Made by a program: the position numbers and the translations under genes
NCBI RefSeq assembly: GCF_003324565.1
Contig: NZ_QOLA01000001.1
Coordinates: 124,001 to 188,000, forward strand
Source of the DNA: Streptomyces sp. SDr-06
GTDB lineage: Bacteria; Actinomycetota; Actinomycetes; Streptomycetales; Streptomycetaceae
DNA: 64,000 nucleotides
Reading direction: 5' to 3'
Part shown: positions 17,046 through 25,643 of the stretch, piece after piece
Layout of the letters: every line of letters begins with the position of its first letter
Position numbering within the stretch: the stretch's first letter is position 1
The notes under the pieces: model-generated
Seen by the model: only the letters and a program-made list of their open reading frames with translations
Told to the model about the DNA's origin: nothing
Databases searched by the model: none

Positions 17046-17960
17046 GTGATCCGGGAGAGCGCGGAGTACGACGTCCTGGTGGTCGGAGGTACGGGGGTGG
17101 ACACGGTCGTGCGCGTCGACTCCCTGCCGGTCCCGCTCGCCGACTCGGTGCAGGTCGGGCCCATCGAGGAGTGGCCCGGCCACACGGGCGCGAACGTGGC
17201 CCTCGGGGTCCGGGCGCTCGGCCTGGAGGTCGGCCTGATCGACTGCGTCGGTGACGACTGGACCGGTTCCCAGGTGCGCCGACTGCTGGCCGAGGGGGAC
17301 GTGGACTTCGCCCCGCTGATCTCGCCCGCGGGCACCCGCCGGGCGGTGAACCTGGTGGACGCCGAGGGGCGGCGGATGTCGTTCTACGACGCCCGCGACC
17401 CGGCCGACCTGCGGATGCCCCGGGAGTTCTACCTGCCCCGGCTCCGCAGGGCCCGGCACGTCCACCTCTCGATCACCAACTTCGCGCGCTTCCTCTACGA
17501 CGACATCCAGGAGCTCGGCGTGCCGGTCTCCACCGATCTGCACGACTGGGACGGACTGGCCGAACACCACCGGGAATTCGCCCTCCGCTCCGACCTCGTG
17601 TTCCTCAGCGCGGCGGGCGCGGGCGCCCGCACGACCGCGCTGATGCGGGAGATCCTGCGCGAAGGCCGCGCGGACACCGTGGTCGCGACGGCGGGAGCCG
17701 ACGGCTCCCACGTCCTCACCCGGGACGGCCACTCCACCCCGCACCACGTCCCGGCGGTCGCACCGCGCGCCCCCGTCGTGGACACCAACGGGGCGGGGGA
17801 CGCATACGTCAGCGGCTTTCTGTACGGCAGGCTCACCGGCCGGGACACACGGGAATGCGGCCGCCTCGGCGCCGTGGCCGGCGCCCACGCCTGCACCGCC
17901 CCGGCCGCCACCGACCCCATCTGCCTCAAAGACCTGCTGGCGGCCGATCAGATCGCCTGA
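17046..17960 (+). CDS. PfkB-family carbohydrate kinase
   Basis: 304 residues from GTG 17046 (GAGAGG 8 nt upstream). PfkB signatures: VLVVGGTGVDTVVRVDSLP, EEWPGHTGANVALGVRALG (signature 1), LIDCVGDDWTGSQVRRLL, and PVVDTNGAGDAYVSGFLYG (signature 2, catalytic Asp with anion hole). It phosphorylates a sugar, sugar acid or nucleoside. The downstream RraA-family gene on the same strand (109-nt gap) suggests joint catabolism of a keto-acid sugar derivative, but the substrate cannot be assigned. Confidence 0.9.
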   Translation: MIRESAEYDVLVVGGTGVDTVVRVDSLPVPLADSVQVGPIEEWPGHTGANVALGVRALGLEVGLIDCVGDDWTGSQVRRLLAEGDVDFAPLISPAGTRRAVNLVDAEGRRMSFYDARDPADLRMPREFYLPRLRRARHVHLSITNFARFLYDDIQELGVPVSTDLHDWDGLAEHHREFALRSDLVFLSAAGAGARTTALMREILREGRADTVVATAGADGSHVLTRDGHSTPHHVPAVAPRAPVVDTNGAGDAYVSGFLYGRLTGRDTRECGRLGAVAGAHACTAPAATDPICLKDLLAADQIA

Positions 17961-18068
17961 AATCATTTCGGCGTTCGCCGCCGGGCAGTCCGTGACAACC
18001 ACCCCCGGCACGCAACCAACGCCCTGAGCACCTTTTCTTACGCCCCATCAAGTCCCGTCAGGAAGAAC

Positions 18069-18692
18069 ATGAACGACAACAGCGAATTCAAGAACTATTC
18101 CCCGACCACTCTCGCCGACGTTCTGGGCCGCGCCCAGGTCATGGACATCGGTATTCGCCCTTTGTGGTCTCCGATGCCGCGGGTCGCCGGTCCCGCGTTC
18201 ACCGTGCGCTGCCCCGCGGGTGACAACCTCATGCTGCACGCGGCCATCCATCGCGCCGAGCCCGGCTCGGTCATCGTCGTCGAATCGGGCGACCTGGACT
18301 ACGCGCTGGCGGGCGGAAACGTGTGCGCCGTCGCCCAACGCCGGGGGATCGCGGCATTCGTGGCCGACGGTGTCATTCGCGACCTCGCCGAGGTCCGCGA
18401 GTTGGGCTTTCCCGTGTTCGCCCGGGGCGTCATCCCCATCCCCGGGACCAAGACGGCGGTGGCTCCCCTCAACGAGCCGGTGCGCTGCGGCGGGGTGCGC
18501 GTGGCGGCCGGCGATGTCGTGGTGGCCGACGAGGAAGGAGTCGTGGTCACTCCCCACGCGCGCCGCGAGCAGGTGCTCCTCGACTCCCGGCGGAAGGTGG
18601 CCAAGGAGGCCGCCGAGTCCCTCGACTCTTGGCAGGAGGCGCACCGGGCGCGCATCGACAAGGCTCTGAGCGAGGGCGGTTTCCAGGGCTGA
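18069..18692 (+). CDS. RraA-family protein (HMG/CHA aldolase-like)
   Basis: 207 residues. Family marks: TTLADVLGRAQVMDIGIRPL, GPAFTVRCPAGDNLMLHAAI, GSVIVVESGDLDYALAGG and the metal/substrate motif VADGVIRDLAEVRELGFPVF (Arg-Asp pair), then GDVVVADEEGVVVTP. Members include 4-hydroxy-4-methyl-2-oxoglutarate aldolase and RNase E regulators; with a PfkB kinase upstream, the aldolase-type role is more likely. The leader contains AGGAAG 5 nt from the ATG. Confidence 0.88.
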   Translation: MNDNSEFKNYSPTTLADVLGRAQVMDIGIRPLWSPMPRVAGPAFTVRCPAGDNLMLHAAIHRAEPGSVIVVESGDLDYALAGGNVCAVAQRRGIAAFVADGVIRDLAEVRELGFPVFARGVIPIPGTKTAVAPLNEPVRCGGVRVAAGDVVVADEEGVVVTPHARREQVLLDSRRKVAKEAAESLDSWQEAHRARIDKALSEGGFQG

Positions 18693-18777
18693 TCCCCCGG
18701 TCCGCGACGGCCTTTTCCTGGGGCTGCGTTGACGGCTCAAGGCCGGTGGACGCGCGTTCGCCCACCGGCCACGCGAC

Positions 18778-19464
18778 TCACACCGTCCCTACCTCACGGA
18801 CGAGTTCGAGGCCCAGGACCCGGTCCAGGTAGGCGAAGGTCTCGAACTTCGCGCCCTGGGGCACATCGGTGTCCCTCTCCAGATCGCCCAGCAGGCGCAG
18901 GGCGGCCGAGGTGTCCAGCCGGTTGTCCAGGGCGGTACGGGCGGCGCCCTTGAGTTCGGCCGGGACCGGCTTCGAGGGCTGCTCGGCCCACACGGCCACG
19001 GCGCGCCGCCAACGGGCCAGGGTGCGGCCCGCTTCGCCGACCTCGTCGGCCGTCAGCGAGACCGGTTCCTCGTAGCCGTGGCCGAGCAGCAGCAGCCGGA
19101 CGGCGAGCAGATCGGCGGATTCCAGCGACGGCGACCGGGCTTCGCCGATGTGGAGGCAGGCCGCGCCCGCCCCCTCGTACGTGCCGCCGGCGAGGTGGAC
19201 GCCGGGCGGGCCGCCGAGCGCCTCGGCCAGCTCGGCCGGATCGCCCTCGGCGTCGGCCGGCCGGATCCCGGCGGCCGGGGCGGACGGGTTGCCCGGACCG
19301 GCCCGGCCGATGAGCACCGCCCTGCCCCGCATTTCGACGACGCGCGCCAGCACGTCCGCGACCAGCAGCACCCGCAGTCCGGTCCCCTGGGCGCCGTCGT
19401 CCGGCACATGGGCCCAGATGCGCAGCGGTCCCGGTCCGGCGAGTTCATCGACGATTCGCAGCAC
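18778..19464 (-). CDS. Cysteinyl-tRNA synthetase-like protein without catalytic signatures
   Basis: 228 residues from GTG 19464. The C-terminal half aligns by eye with the end of the CysRS catalytic domain and the helical bundle after it: ADLLAVRLLLLGHGYEEPVS corresponds to the LRYFLL..HYRSPL segment, and ALDNRLDTSAALRLLGDLE to the D(D/N)LNTP.AL segment. The first half (VLRIVDELAGPGPLRIWAHV, GLRVLLVADVLARVVEMRG) keeps traces of the Rossmann core. There is no HIGH box, and the KMSKS position reads EARSPSL. It is therefore probably a non-charging paralogue with a regulatory or accessory role. Transcription is convergent with rraA. Confidence 0.6.
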   Translation of the reverse strand: MLRIVDELAGPGPLRIWAHVPDDGAQGTGLRVLLVADVLARVVEMRGRAVLIGRAGPGNPSAPAAGIRPADAEGDPAELAEALGGPPGVHLAGGTYEGAGAACLHIGEARSPSLESADLLAVRLLLLGHGYEEPVSLTADEVGEAGRTLARWRRAVAVWAEQPSKPVPAELKGAARTALDNRLDTSAALRLLGDLERDTDVPQGAKFETFAYLDRVLGLELVREVGTV

Positions 19465-19548
19465 GTCGCCGAGCCTAGGCGCTGACGCCCGGCCGTGACA
19501 CCGGTCCGCGCCCGCCCGCACGAAGAACATCGCGCCCCGCGCCGCGCC

Positions 19549-20166
19549 TCAGGCGAGCAGCGGCCTCAGCGCGCCGGCCCGCAGCCGTGTGACGAGCGGC
19601 GCCGCGTACCGGCGCGCGGACCAGGTGACCGCCAGCGAGACCAGGCCGCCGACCACGAACGCGACCAGGACGTCATGCGGATAGTGCGCGCCGACGTACA
19701 CGCGCGAGGCACCCATCAGAAGGGCGACCAGCGCCGCGACCGCGCCGAGGCGCCGGTCGACGAGGAACAGGGCGACGGCCGCGGCCGCGGCCACCGTCGT
19801 GTGGTTGCTGGGGAACGCGTAGTCGTCCAGGGGCGGGCACTTCTCGATGAGGAAGTCGTGGGGCAGCGCCCGGCAGGGGCGCGGCTCGGTGAACACCGAC
19901 TTGATCGCGTCATTGACCACGTACGCGAGCACCACCGCGAACGGCGCGGCCAGCGCGGCCGCCATCACCGGGGCGTCCTTGCGCCGGGCCGCCCACCAGC
20001 CGACCAGCATGAACACCGCGAACAGCGCGATGCCGTAACTCGTGAAGGCGGACACCGGCCCGTTCAGCCAGTGCGTGTGCCGGGCGAAGTCGGTGATGTC
20101 GCCGTACAGGCCGCCGTCGATGGACGCGCCGTCCAGGGCCTGCGTCGTAGCGGTGGAACTGGTCAT
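19549..20166 (-). CDS. PAP2-family membrane phosphatase
   Basis: 205 residues from ATG 20166. There are five or so membrane segments and the three PAP2 motifs: KSVFTEPRPC (KX6RP-like), AFPSNHTTVA (PSNH, usually PSGH) and SRVYVGAHYPHDVLVAFVVG (SRX5HX3D). It dephosphorylates a lipid or isoprenoid pyrophosphate at the outer membrane face; undecaprenyl pyrophosphate is a common substrate. The inverted repeat at 20270-20293 lies about 105 nt upstream of its start. Confidence 0.9.
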   Translation of the reverse strand: MTSSTATTQALDGASIDGGLYGDITDFARHTHWLNGPVSAFTSYGIALFAVFMLVGWWAARRKDAPVMAAALAAPFAVVLAYVVNDAIKSVFTEPRPCRALPHDFLIEKCPPLDDYAFPSNHTTVAAAAAVALFLVDRRLGAVAALVALLMGASRVYVGAHYPHDVLVAFVVGGLVSLAVTWSARRYAAPLVTRLRAGALRPLLA

Positions 20167-20269
20167 GGGATGCGGTTCTCCGGTGGTTCGGGCGGCAGTG
20201 CGCGCCCCGCGGGCAACGGGACGGGATGACGGGCGGGACTCCAGGTGACTGCCGGGTGAGCGGAACATG

Positions 20270-20293
20270 AACGTCTACAAGCACGTAGACGTT
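20270..20293. promoter_or_regulatory. 24-nt inverted repeat operator upstream of the PAP2 gene
   Basis: AACGTCTAC and GTAGACGTT are perfect 9-nt arms around AAGCAC. It lies between the PAP2 gene and crcB (both minus strand), 104 nt upstream of the PAP2 start. The size suits a TetR- or BlaI/CopY-type dimer. No regulator gene is adjacent. Confidence 0.5.
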
Positions 20294-20353
20294 AAACCAC
20301 CTGGATCGGTTGCGCGGTACAGCGGTCCGGCCGGGCCGGCTTCGCGGCGGGCC

Positions 20354-20728
20354 TCAGGCCCAGAGCGCCTCGGCGACCGCCACACCCATGAAGACCGCGC
20401 AGAGCCCCGCCACCACGCTGACCACCACGTTGGCGGCGGCGTAGAACTTCGCCCCGTCCTCGGCGAGCCGCAGCGTCTCGTAGGAGAAGGTCGAGTACGT
20501 GGTCAGCGCGCCGCAGAGACCGGTGCCGACGAACAGTTGCACCTGCGAGGACGCGGCGCCCGCCGTGACCGCGCCGGTCAGCACGCCCAGGATCAGGCAG
20601 CCGACGACGTTGACGGCGAACGTGCCCCAGGGGAAGACGCTGTCGTGCCTCTTCTGCACGGTCAGGTCGGTCAGGAACCGCAGCGGCGCGCCGATGGCCG
20701 CCCCCAACACCACGAGCAGCCAGTTCAC
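20354..20728 (-). CDS. crcB: Fluoride exporter CrcB/Fluc (second copy)
   Basis: 124 residues with four membrane helices. Conserved features: [35 protein letters not shown] (the GT.xVN motif) and [19 protein letters not shown] (the polar track Thr-Tyr-Ser-Thr-Phe). Fluc channels are dimers, and two-gene sets can form heterodimers. It overlaps the DUF190 gene by 4 nt, so it is the last gene of a coupled operon. Confidence 0.95.
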   Translation of the reverse strand: MNWLLVVLGAAIGAPLRFLTDLTVQKRHDSVFPWGTFAVNVVGCLILGVLTGAVTAGAASSQVQLFVGTGLCGALTTYSTFSYETLRLAEDGAKFYAAANVVVSVVAGLCAVFMGVAVAEALWA

Positions 20729-21072
20729 TTGCCGTGCTCCCGTCCCGCGTACCGGATGACCTCGCAGTCGTCGAGCATCACCAGGCCCTCGCCGACCAGC
20801 TCGTCGAGCCGCGGCAGGAAATCCCTCACGCGCTGCTCGTCATCCACGATGACGATCGCCACCGGCAGGTCCTCGCTGAGCGAGAGCAGCCGCTGGGTGT
20901 GGATGAGGGAGGAGGCGCCGAAGCCCTCGATGCCCCGGAACACACTGGCTCCGGCGAGCCCGGCCGCGTGCGCGCGGTGCACGATCTCGGTGTACACGGG
21001 CTTGTGGTGCCACAGATCGCTCTCACCGATGAGGATCGTGAGGCGCAGCGCCCGTCCGGTCGGTCCGGTCAT
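20725..21072 (-). CDS. DUF190 protein of the fluoride-export operon
   Basis: 115 residues from ATG 21072. [20 protein letters not shown], then [19 protein letters not shown] and the ending [13 protein letters not shown] are typical of DUF190, a PII-like (ferredoxin-fold) protein that commonly sits between crcB genes. A role in sensing or gating fluoride channels is plausible but not proven. It overlaps both neighbours by 4 nt. Confidence 0.93.
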   Translation of the reverse strand: MTGPTGRALRLTILIGESDLWHHKPVYTEIVHRAHAAGLAGASVFRGIEGFGASSLIHTQRLLSLSEDLPVAIVIVDDEQRVRDFLPRLDELVGEGLVMLDDCEVIRYAGREHGK

Positions 21073-21560
21073 CGCCGCCTCCGCACCAGGGCGCGGCGGG
21101 TCACCCACACCGCGCTCCACACCATCGTGAGCGCCGTCACGAGCGTCAGCGCCAGATAGGCCAGACCCGCGCGCGGCTGCCCCGCGGCCAGGAGCTTCTG
21201 GATGTCGACGGCGTACGTGGAGAAGGTGGTGAAACCTCCCAGCACCCCGGTTCCGAAGAACGGCCGCACGAGCCGGTGCGCCGCCCACACCTCGGTGATC
21301 ACCACCATGAACACCCCGATCACGGCACAGCCCACGCCGTTGACCAGCAGCGTCGTCCAGGGGAACGAGCCGGGGTGGGTGACCCACAGGAGGGAGGCCC
21401 CGTAGCGGGCGCAGGCGCCGACCACACCGCCGAGCGCCACCACGGCGACGACCGGACCCAGGCCGTGCGCCACCTCGCGGCGCTGCGCGGGCACGGCCAG
21501 ATCGACATCCGGGTCGGTGGGCCGGGCGACCGCCCTGGGCTGCTGGACTCCCTTGGACAT
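21069..21560 (-). CDS. crcB: Fluoride exporter CrcB/Fluc (first copy)
   Basis: 163 residues from ATG 21560. After a cytoplasmic extension of about 38 residues come four helices with [36 protein letters not shown] and [20 protein letters not shown]. The Thr-Phe-Ser-Thr-Tyr track differs from the partner's Thr-Tyr-Ser-Thr-Phe, as expected for complementary heterodimer subunits. It is the first gene of the crcB-DUF190-crcB operon. I could not find a convincing fluoride riboswitch in its leader. Confidence 0.94.
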   Translation of the reverse strand: MSKGVQQPRAVARPTDPDVDLAVPAQRREVAHGLGPVVAVVALGGVVGACARYGASLLWVTHPGSFPWTTLLVNGVGCAVIGVFMVVITEVWAAHRLVRPFFGTGVLGGFTTFSTYAVDIQKLLAAGQPRAGLAYLALTLVTALTMVWSAVWVTRRALVRRRR

Positions 21561-21789
21561 ACCTCTCCTACCTGGAGGGCGCCCTTCCCCAAGCTCTCGG
21601 CTCGTTCGAGCAGGGGGAGACCCCGTGCCGGGCGCACATGCTCGCAAGCAGGGACCGTTGGCGGCGCGGATGCCGCGGTTCGGGTACGGCGGGCCCCACC
21701 GCCGCGCGGCGAACACCAGGGATCACCGCTTCCCCAAGGCTAGCTCCCGGCCTCACCCGCCCGCCAACGGGCCCGGGCCGGGCGTTCGG

Positions 21790-22284
21790 TCAAGGCCTCG
21801 GGTGATGTGGCGGTGGCGGTGGCAGCGAGTCGAGGCCGGGGGCCGCGTCCGGCCAGACCAGCAGGACCGGGCACGGCGCGTGGTCGACGACGAACCGGGT
21901 GGCGGGGCCGAGGCTGCGCGGCCCCAGACGCGTACGGTCGCCGTCGCGGGCGCAGACCAGGAGGTCGGGGCCCGCAACGGCGCGGACGACCTGCTGTTCG
22001 GGGCGTCCGTGCAGTGCGAGTCGGCGGGCCGGTCGTCCCAGGCGGCGCTCGGCCTCGGCGAGGAGGTCGTCCGCGGCAGCCCAGGAGAGGCCTTCCAGAC
22101 GGTTCCCGGGATCGCGTTCGGCACGGCCGCGCCCGAGGAGCCCGGCGAACGCGCCGTGCGCGGCCTCGGGGACCGCGTCGTCGGTGACGTGCAGGAGTAC
22201 GCAGTCCCCGTCGGCGGCCCGCTCACGCGCGGCGTCCACGCAGGCGGGCCAGGTGCTCTCGGTGATCCAGACGATGACGCTCAT
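21790..22284 (-). CDS. Universal stress protein-like protein
   Basis: 164 residues. MSVIVWITESTWPACVDAA opens a UspA-like Rossmann fold; the end LGPRSLGPATRFVVDHAPCPVLLVW corresponds to the Usp G-2x-G-9x-G-(S/T) end. The ATP-loop glycine pattern is incomplete, so nucleotide binding is uncertain. A proline/histidine tail follows. It lies 9 nt downstream of the permease gene, suggesting cotranscription. Confidence 0.7.
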   Translation of the reverse strand: MSVIVWITESTWPACVDAARERAADGDCVLLHVTDDAVPEAAHGAFAGLLGRGRAERDPGNRLEGLSWAAADDLLAEAERRLGRPARRLALHGRPEQQVVRAVAGPDLLVCARDGDRTRLGPRSLGPATRFVVDHAPCPVLLVWPDAAPGLDSLPPPPPHHPRP

Positions 22285-22293
22285 GGAATGCGG

Positions 22294-23550
22294 TCAGCCT
22301 CCGATCGTGTGCAGCGCCGCCCACAGCGCGGCGGTCGACGCGACCAGTGTGGCGGGAACCGTCAGCAACCCGAGGCGGGTGAAGTCGCCGAGCGCGGGCG
22401 CGTCGTCGTGTTCGTGCAGGATGCGCCGCCACAGCAGGGTGGCGAGCGACCCGACGTAGGTGAGGTTGGGGCCGAGGTTGACGCCGATGAGGACGGCCAG
22501 CACCGGGCCGGGGCCGCCCGCCGCGGCCACCGGGAGCAGGGCGAGCACGGCGGGCAGGTTGTTGATGAGGTTGGAGAGGACCGCCGCGACGGCGACCACG
22601 GCGAGCAGGGCGGGCAGCGAGTCGCCTTCGGGGAGCAGCCGTCCGATGGCGGAGCCGAGCCCGTTGTCCACGACGGCTTTCACGACGATGCCCAGACCGA
22701 GCACGAAGAGACAGAACGGGATGCCGGCCGAAGCCACCAGGGAACGTGCGGTGGTGCGCCGCCGGCGCAGCGCGCGGACGGCGAGGACGAGAGCGCCCGC
22801 GAGGGCGGCCCAGGCCGGGCTGAGGCCGGCGAACGACGTGACGACGAACCCGCCGAGCGTCAGCCCGAGGACCACCAGGGTGAACACCGGCACGTCCGTG
22901 CCGCCCGGCGCCCGTGCCCCGCGCGGGGTCGCCGCCAGGTCGGTGCGGAAGAAGCCGCGGAAGACCGCGTACTCGACGGCGATGGCGGCCAGCCAGGGCA
23001 GCGCCATCAGCGCCGCGAACCGGGTGAACGAGAGCCCGCTGGCGGCAAGGGCCAGCAGGTTGGTGAGGTTGGAGACGGGCAGCAGCAGGGAGGCGGAGTT
23101 CGCCAGGTGCGCGGTGGCGTAGACGTGCGGGCGGGCCCGGACGCCGGAGCGGGCCGCCGTCGCGAACACCACGGGGGTGAGCAGCACCACGGTCGCGTCC
23201 AGGCTGAGCACCGCGGTGACGACCGCGGCGACGGCGAACACCCCGCCGAGCAGGCGCCGGGCACTGGCACCGCACAGCCGGGCGACGGCGTCCCCGGCTG
23301 CCGCGAACAGGCCCTCGTCGTCACAGAGTTGGGCCAGTACCAGCACTGCGGCGAGGAAGCCGACCACGGGCAGCAGATCGCGGGTCTGCTGCCACGCCGC
23401 GGTGGGCGAGACCGCGCCGAGCGCGACGACGAGCCCGGCCGCGGGCAGCGCCGCCACCGCTTCCGGCCAGTTGCGGGGGCGTACGACGGCGAAGGCGAGC
23501 ACGCCGAGGAGGAGGACGGCCGAGACGATCTCGGCGGTGACGGTACTCAG
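22294..23550 (-). CDS. ArsB/NhaD-type (SLC13-like) membrane permease
   Basis: 418 residues if translation starts at the CTG at 23550, which has GGAGG 6 nt upstream and keeps helix 1 (EIVSAVLLLGVLAFAVV) whole. The first conventional start, GTG 23502, would cut that helix and has no clear ribosome site. About 11 membrane segments are visible, with family marks SLDATVVLLTPVVFATA, SASLLLPVSNLTNLLALA, SNLINNLPAVLAL and GVNLGPNLTYVGSLATLLWR. These match arsenite/sodium-type anion permeases, though no ars regulator or reductase is nearby. The substrate is unassigned. Confidence 0.85.
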   Translation of the reverse strand: MSTVTAEIVSAVLLLGVLAFAVVRPRNWPEAVAALPAAGLVVALGAVSPTAAWQQTRDLLPVVGFLAAVLVLAQLCDDEGLFAAAGDAVARLCGASARRLLGGVFAVAAVVTAVLSLDATVVLLTPVVFATAARSGVRARPHVYATAHLANSASLLLPVSNLTNLLALAASGLSFTRFAALMALPWLAAIAVEYAVFRGFFRTDLAATPRGARAPGGTDVPVFTLVVLGLTLGGFVVTSFAGLSPAWAALAGALVLAVRALRRRRTTARSLVASAGIPFCLFVLGLGIVVKAVVDNGLGSAIGRLLPEGDSLPALLAVVAVAAVLSNLINNLPAVLALLPVAAAGGPGPVLAVLIGVNLGPNLTYVGSLATLLWRRILHEHDDAPALGDFTRLGLLTVPATLVASTAALWAALHTIGG

Positions 23551-23720
23551 GGTCGGCCTCCGGGCAACGGACGATCACAGCGGCGGGTCCAGCGCCGACC
23601 CACCGCAGAAGACCCTACGTGCTGCTCGTCACCGCGTCCGCCGACGGGGCCGCCGCCCGTCCTTCCTGCTCCCAGGGTGGGGGGCGGCGCCTCCGCGCTC
23701 CGGCGCGCAGGCCGGCTCGG

Positions 23721-25643
23721 TCAGCAGCGCCCCCGGCCGCGGGTCGTGCCCGCGGCCGCGACCCTGGGCCCCGTCTCGGCGCTGCGGGTGCGCGGCAGCG
23801 GCAGCAGCTCCCCCATCTCCCCGCGCAGGGCGGTCGCGTTGCGCGCGGTGACCCGGCCGAGGGGGGCGGGGGTGAGCACGGACTGGCTCTGCACGTAGGC
23901 GACGAAGCTCTCGAAGTCCCGGGTGTGCCGCACCGGCTCGGTGTGGTCGAGCAGGGCCGGGTAGTCGTCCGCGCCGATCAGCGTGTAGGCCGTGGTGGCC
24001 AGCCGGTAGGTGGCGTGCAGGTCGAGCGGGGTGCCGTCGATGAGGACGTCGGCGGGGTTGACGCGGTTGCCCACCGGTCCGGCGGCGTCGAACGTGTACC
24101 GCACGTTGTGCGACACGGCGAAGGGCGCGTAGGTGAGGGCGGTCCCCTTCATCCTCCACTGCTGTTCCAGCGTGTCGTGGATGCACTGGCCCGTGACGGT
24201 CGCGGTCAGGATGGGGTTTCCGTAGCCCACCGCGTTGAACGCCTTGCGGTAGGAGACCGCCCCCTGGGTGGTCGCGTCGAGGGTGAGGTCGGTGTTGATG
24301 ACGCTGGGCCCGACGCGGGGCGCCAGCGAGATCAGTGCCAGGTCCGCGGGGACGTTGGCGTAGATGTTCCCGGTGTCGAAGGGGTCCAGGTTCTGGGCCC
24401 CCGCCCACAGCGCCCAGTCGGCGGCGAGGTTGCCCATCGTGCTCTCGCCCATGCTGTTCAGGGTGCGCGTGAACGACGCCGTCTGGCGCCCGATGCGGGT
24501 CGCGCCCCGGTTGTTGGCGTAGCCGGTCCAGTAGTCGGCGGTGTCCTTGAGGTCCTGATGGGGCGTCACGTCGTGGGTGTTGGGGTGGTTGGTCGAGGTG
24601 GTCAGCTCGCGCACGACCTTCCCCGTCACCGGGTCGAGCCGCAGGTTGATCTCATTGATGAGCTGAGCGTGGCAGCCCGCCTCGACGAACGGGCGCGGCC
24701 GGCCGGCGGGGTCGGGCACCATCATGTTGAACGCGCAGTGCCAGTGCCCGGTGACGATCGCGTCGATGTCGGGCGACGCGGCGAGGGCCAGATCATAGGC
24801 GGGCCCCGACGGTGCGCTCCCGCTGTTGAAATCGCTTCCGGCCACCGCGCCGTCGTGCATGCTGAGCACGATCGCGTTGACTCCCTGCGATTTGAGCAGC
24901 GCCGCATAGCGGTTCGCGGTCTTCAACTCGTCCAGCATGCGCAGCGCCGTCTGGAATCCCGTCGAAGAGGTTTCGGTTCCGGTGACCGTGAGGTGGATGA
25001 ATCCGATCGGCAGGCGCCTGCCGCCCGGCCCCTGCACCCATTCCACATTCACCGGGGGAAGGACGGTCCTGCCGGAATTCCCCCACAGCATGTTGGCGCA
25101 GTAGTAACGGAAGTTCGCGCCGGGAAAGGTCCGCCCCGCCGAGTCGGGGAAACTGTTCGTCCAGCCCTCGCCCGCGTACGGTCTGCCGTGCTCCATGTGG
25201 TCGATCATGAATCCCGGCGTCCGGTCGAACTCGTGGTTTCCGGCCGTCGCGAAGTCGAGCCCCAGCCGGTTCAGCGCCTCGATGGTCGGCTCGTCGGCCA
25301 GCGACTCGGCCGGGAACTCCCAGCCGGAGAACAGGTCCCCTGGGGCGAAGAAGATCGAGTTGGCGTGTCCGGCCCGCAGGTTCTCCAGATGCGTGGCCAG
25401 ATACGCGACGCCGCCCACGGTGAACTGTTCTCCACCCGCGCCGGTAATGACCGCGTCACCCGGCGGCGGGGCCTGCAGATAGCCGTGCAGGTCCGTGATG
25501 TTGAGCAGTTGTACGTCCACGTACTCCGAGGCGCTCGCGGCGTCACGGGCGTGGCCGCTGGCCAGGGCCGGCGTGCCCGTCGCCGCCATCGTCACGAGTG
25601 ATCCCGCCACAGTCATGAAGCTGCGTCGACCCACGCCCCACAT
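23721..25643 (-). CDS. Secreted 5'-nucleotidase / 2',3'-cyclic phosphodiesterase (copy A)
   Basis: 640 residues. A Tat signal GRRSFMTVAGSLVTMAATG is followed by a calcineurin-like metallophosphatase domain: LLNITDLHGYLQ (Asp-His), FAPGDLFSGW (GD), TAGNHEFDR (GNHE), VTGHWHCAFN (GH.H). A 5'-nucleotidase C-terminal domain from about 350 contains GNLAADWALWAGAQN, DLALISLAPRVG and YRLATTAYTLIGADDYPALL. It would release phosphate and nucleosides outside the cell. The paralogue at 27253-29172 shares almost every motif. The C-terminal 40 residues are a variable Arg-rich tail. Confidence 0.93.
   Translation of the reverse strand: MWGVGRRSFMTVAGSLVTMAATGTPALASGHARDAASASEYVDVQLLNITDLHGYLQAPPPGDAVITGAGGEQFTVGGVAYLATHLENLRAGHANSIFFAPGDLFSGWEFPAESLADEPTIEALNRLGLDFATAGNHEFDRTPGFMIDHMEHGRPYAGEGWTNSFPDSAGRTFPGANFRYYCANMLWGNSGRTVLPPVNVEWVQGPGGRRLPIGFIHLTVTGTETSSTGFQTALRMLDELKTANRYAALLKSQGVNAIVLSMHDGAVAGSDFNSGSAPSGPAYDLALAASPDIDAIVTGHWHCAFNMMVPDPAGRPRPFVEAGCHAQLINEINLRLDPVTGKVVRELTTSTNHPNTHDVTPHQDLKDTADYWTGYANNRGATRIGRQTASFTRTLNSMGESTMGNLAADWALWAGAQNLDPFDTGNIYANVPADLALISLAPRVGPSVINTDLTLDATTQGAVSYRKAFNAVGYGNPILTATVTGQCIHDTLEQQWRMKGTALTYAPFAVSHNVRYTFDAAGPVGNRVNPADVLIDGTPLDLHATYRLATTAYTLIGADDYPALLDHTEPVRHTRDFESFVAYVQSQSVLTPAPLGRVTARNATALRGEMGELLPLPRTRSAETGPRVAAAGTTRGRGRC

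Noticed and set aside
21561..21760. Possible fluoride (crcB) riboswitch upstream of the first crcB gene
   Set aside because: The leader has GC-rich stems, but I could not match the conserved GGCGATG..GTTCGCC start together with the later CTGATG..CCTAC element in the right order.
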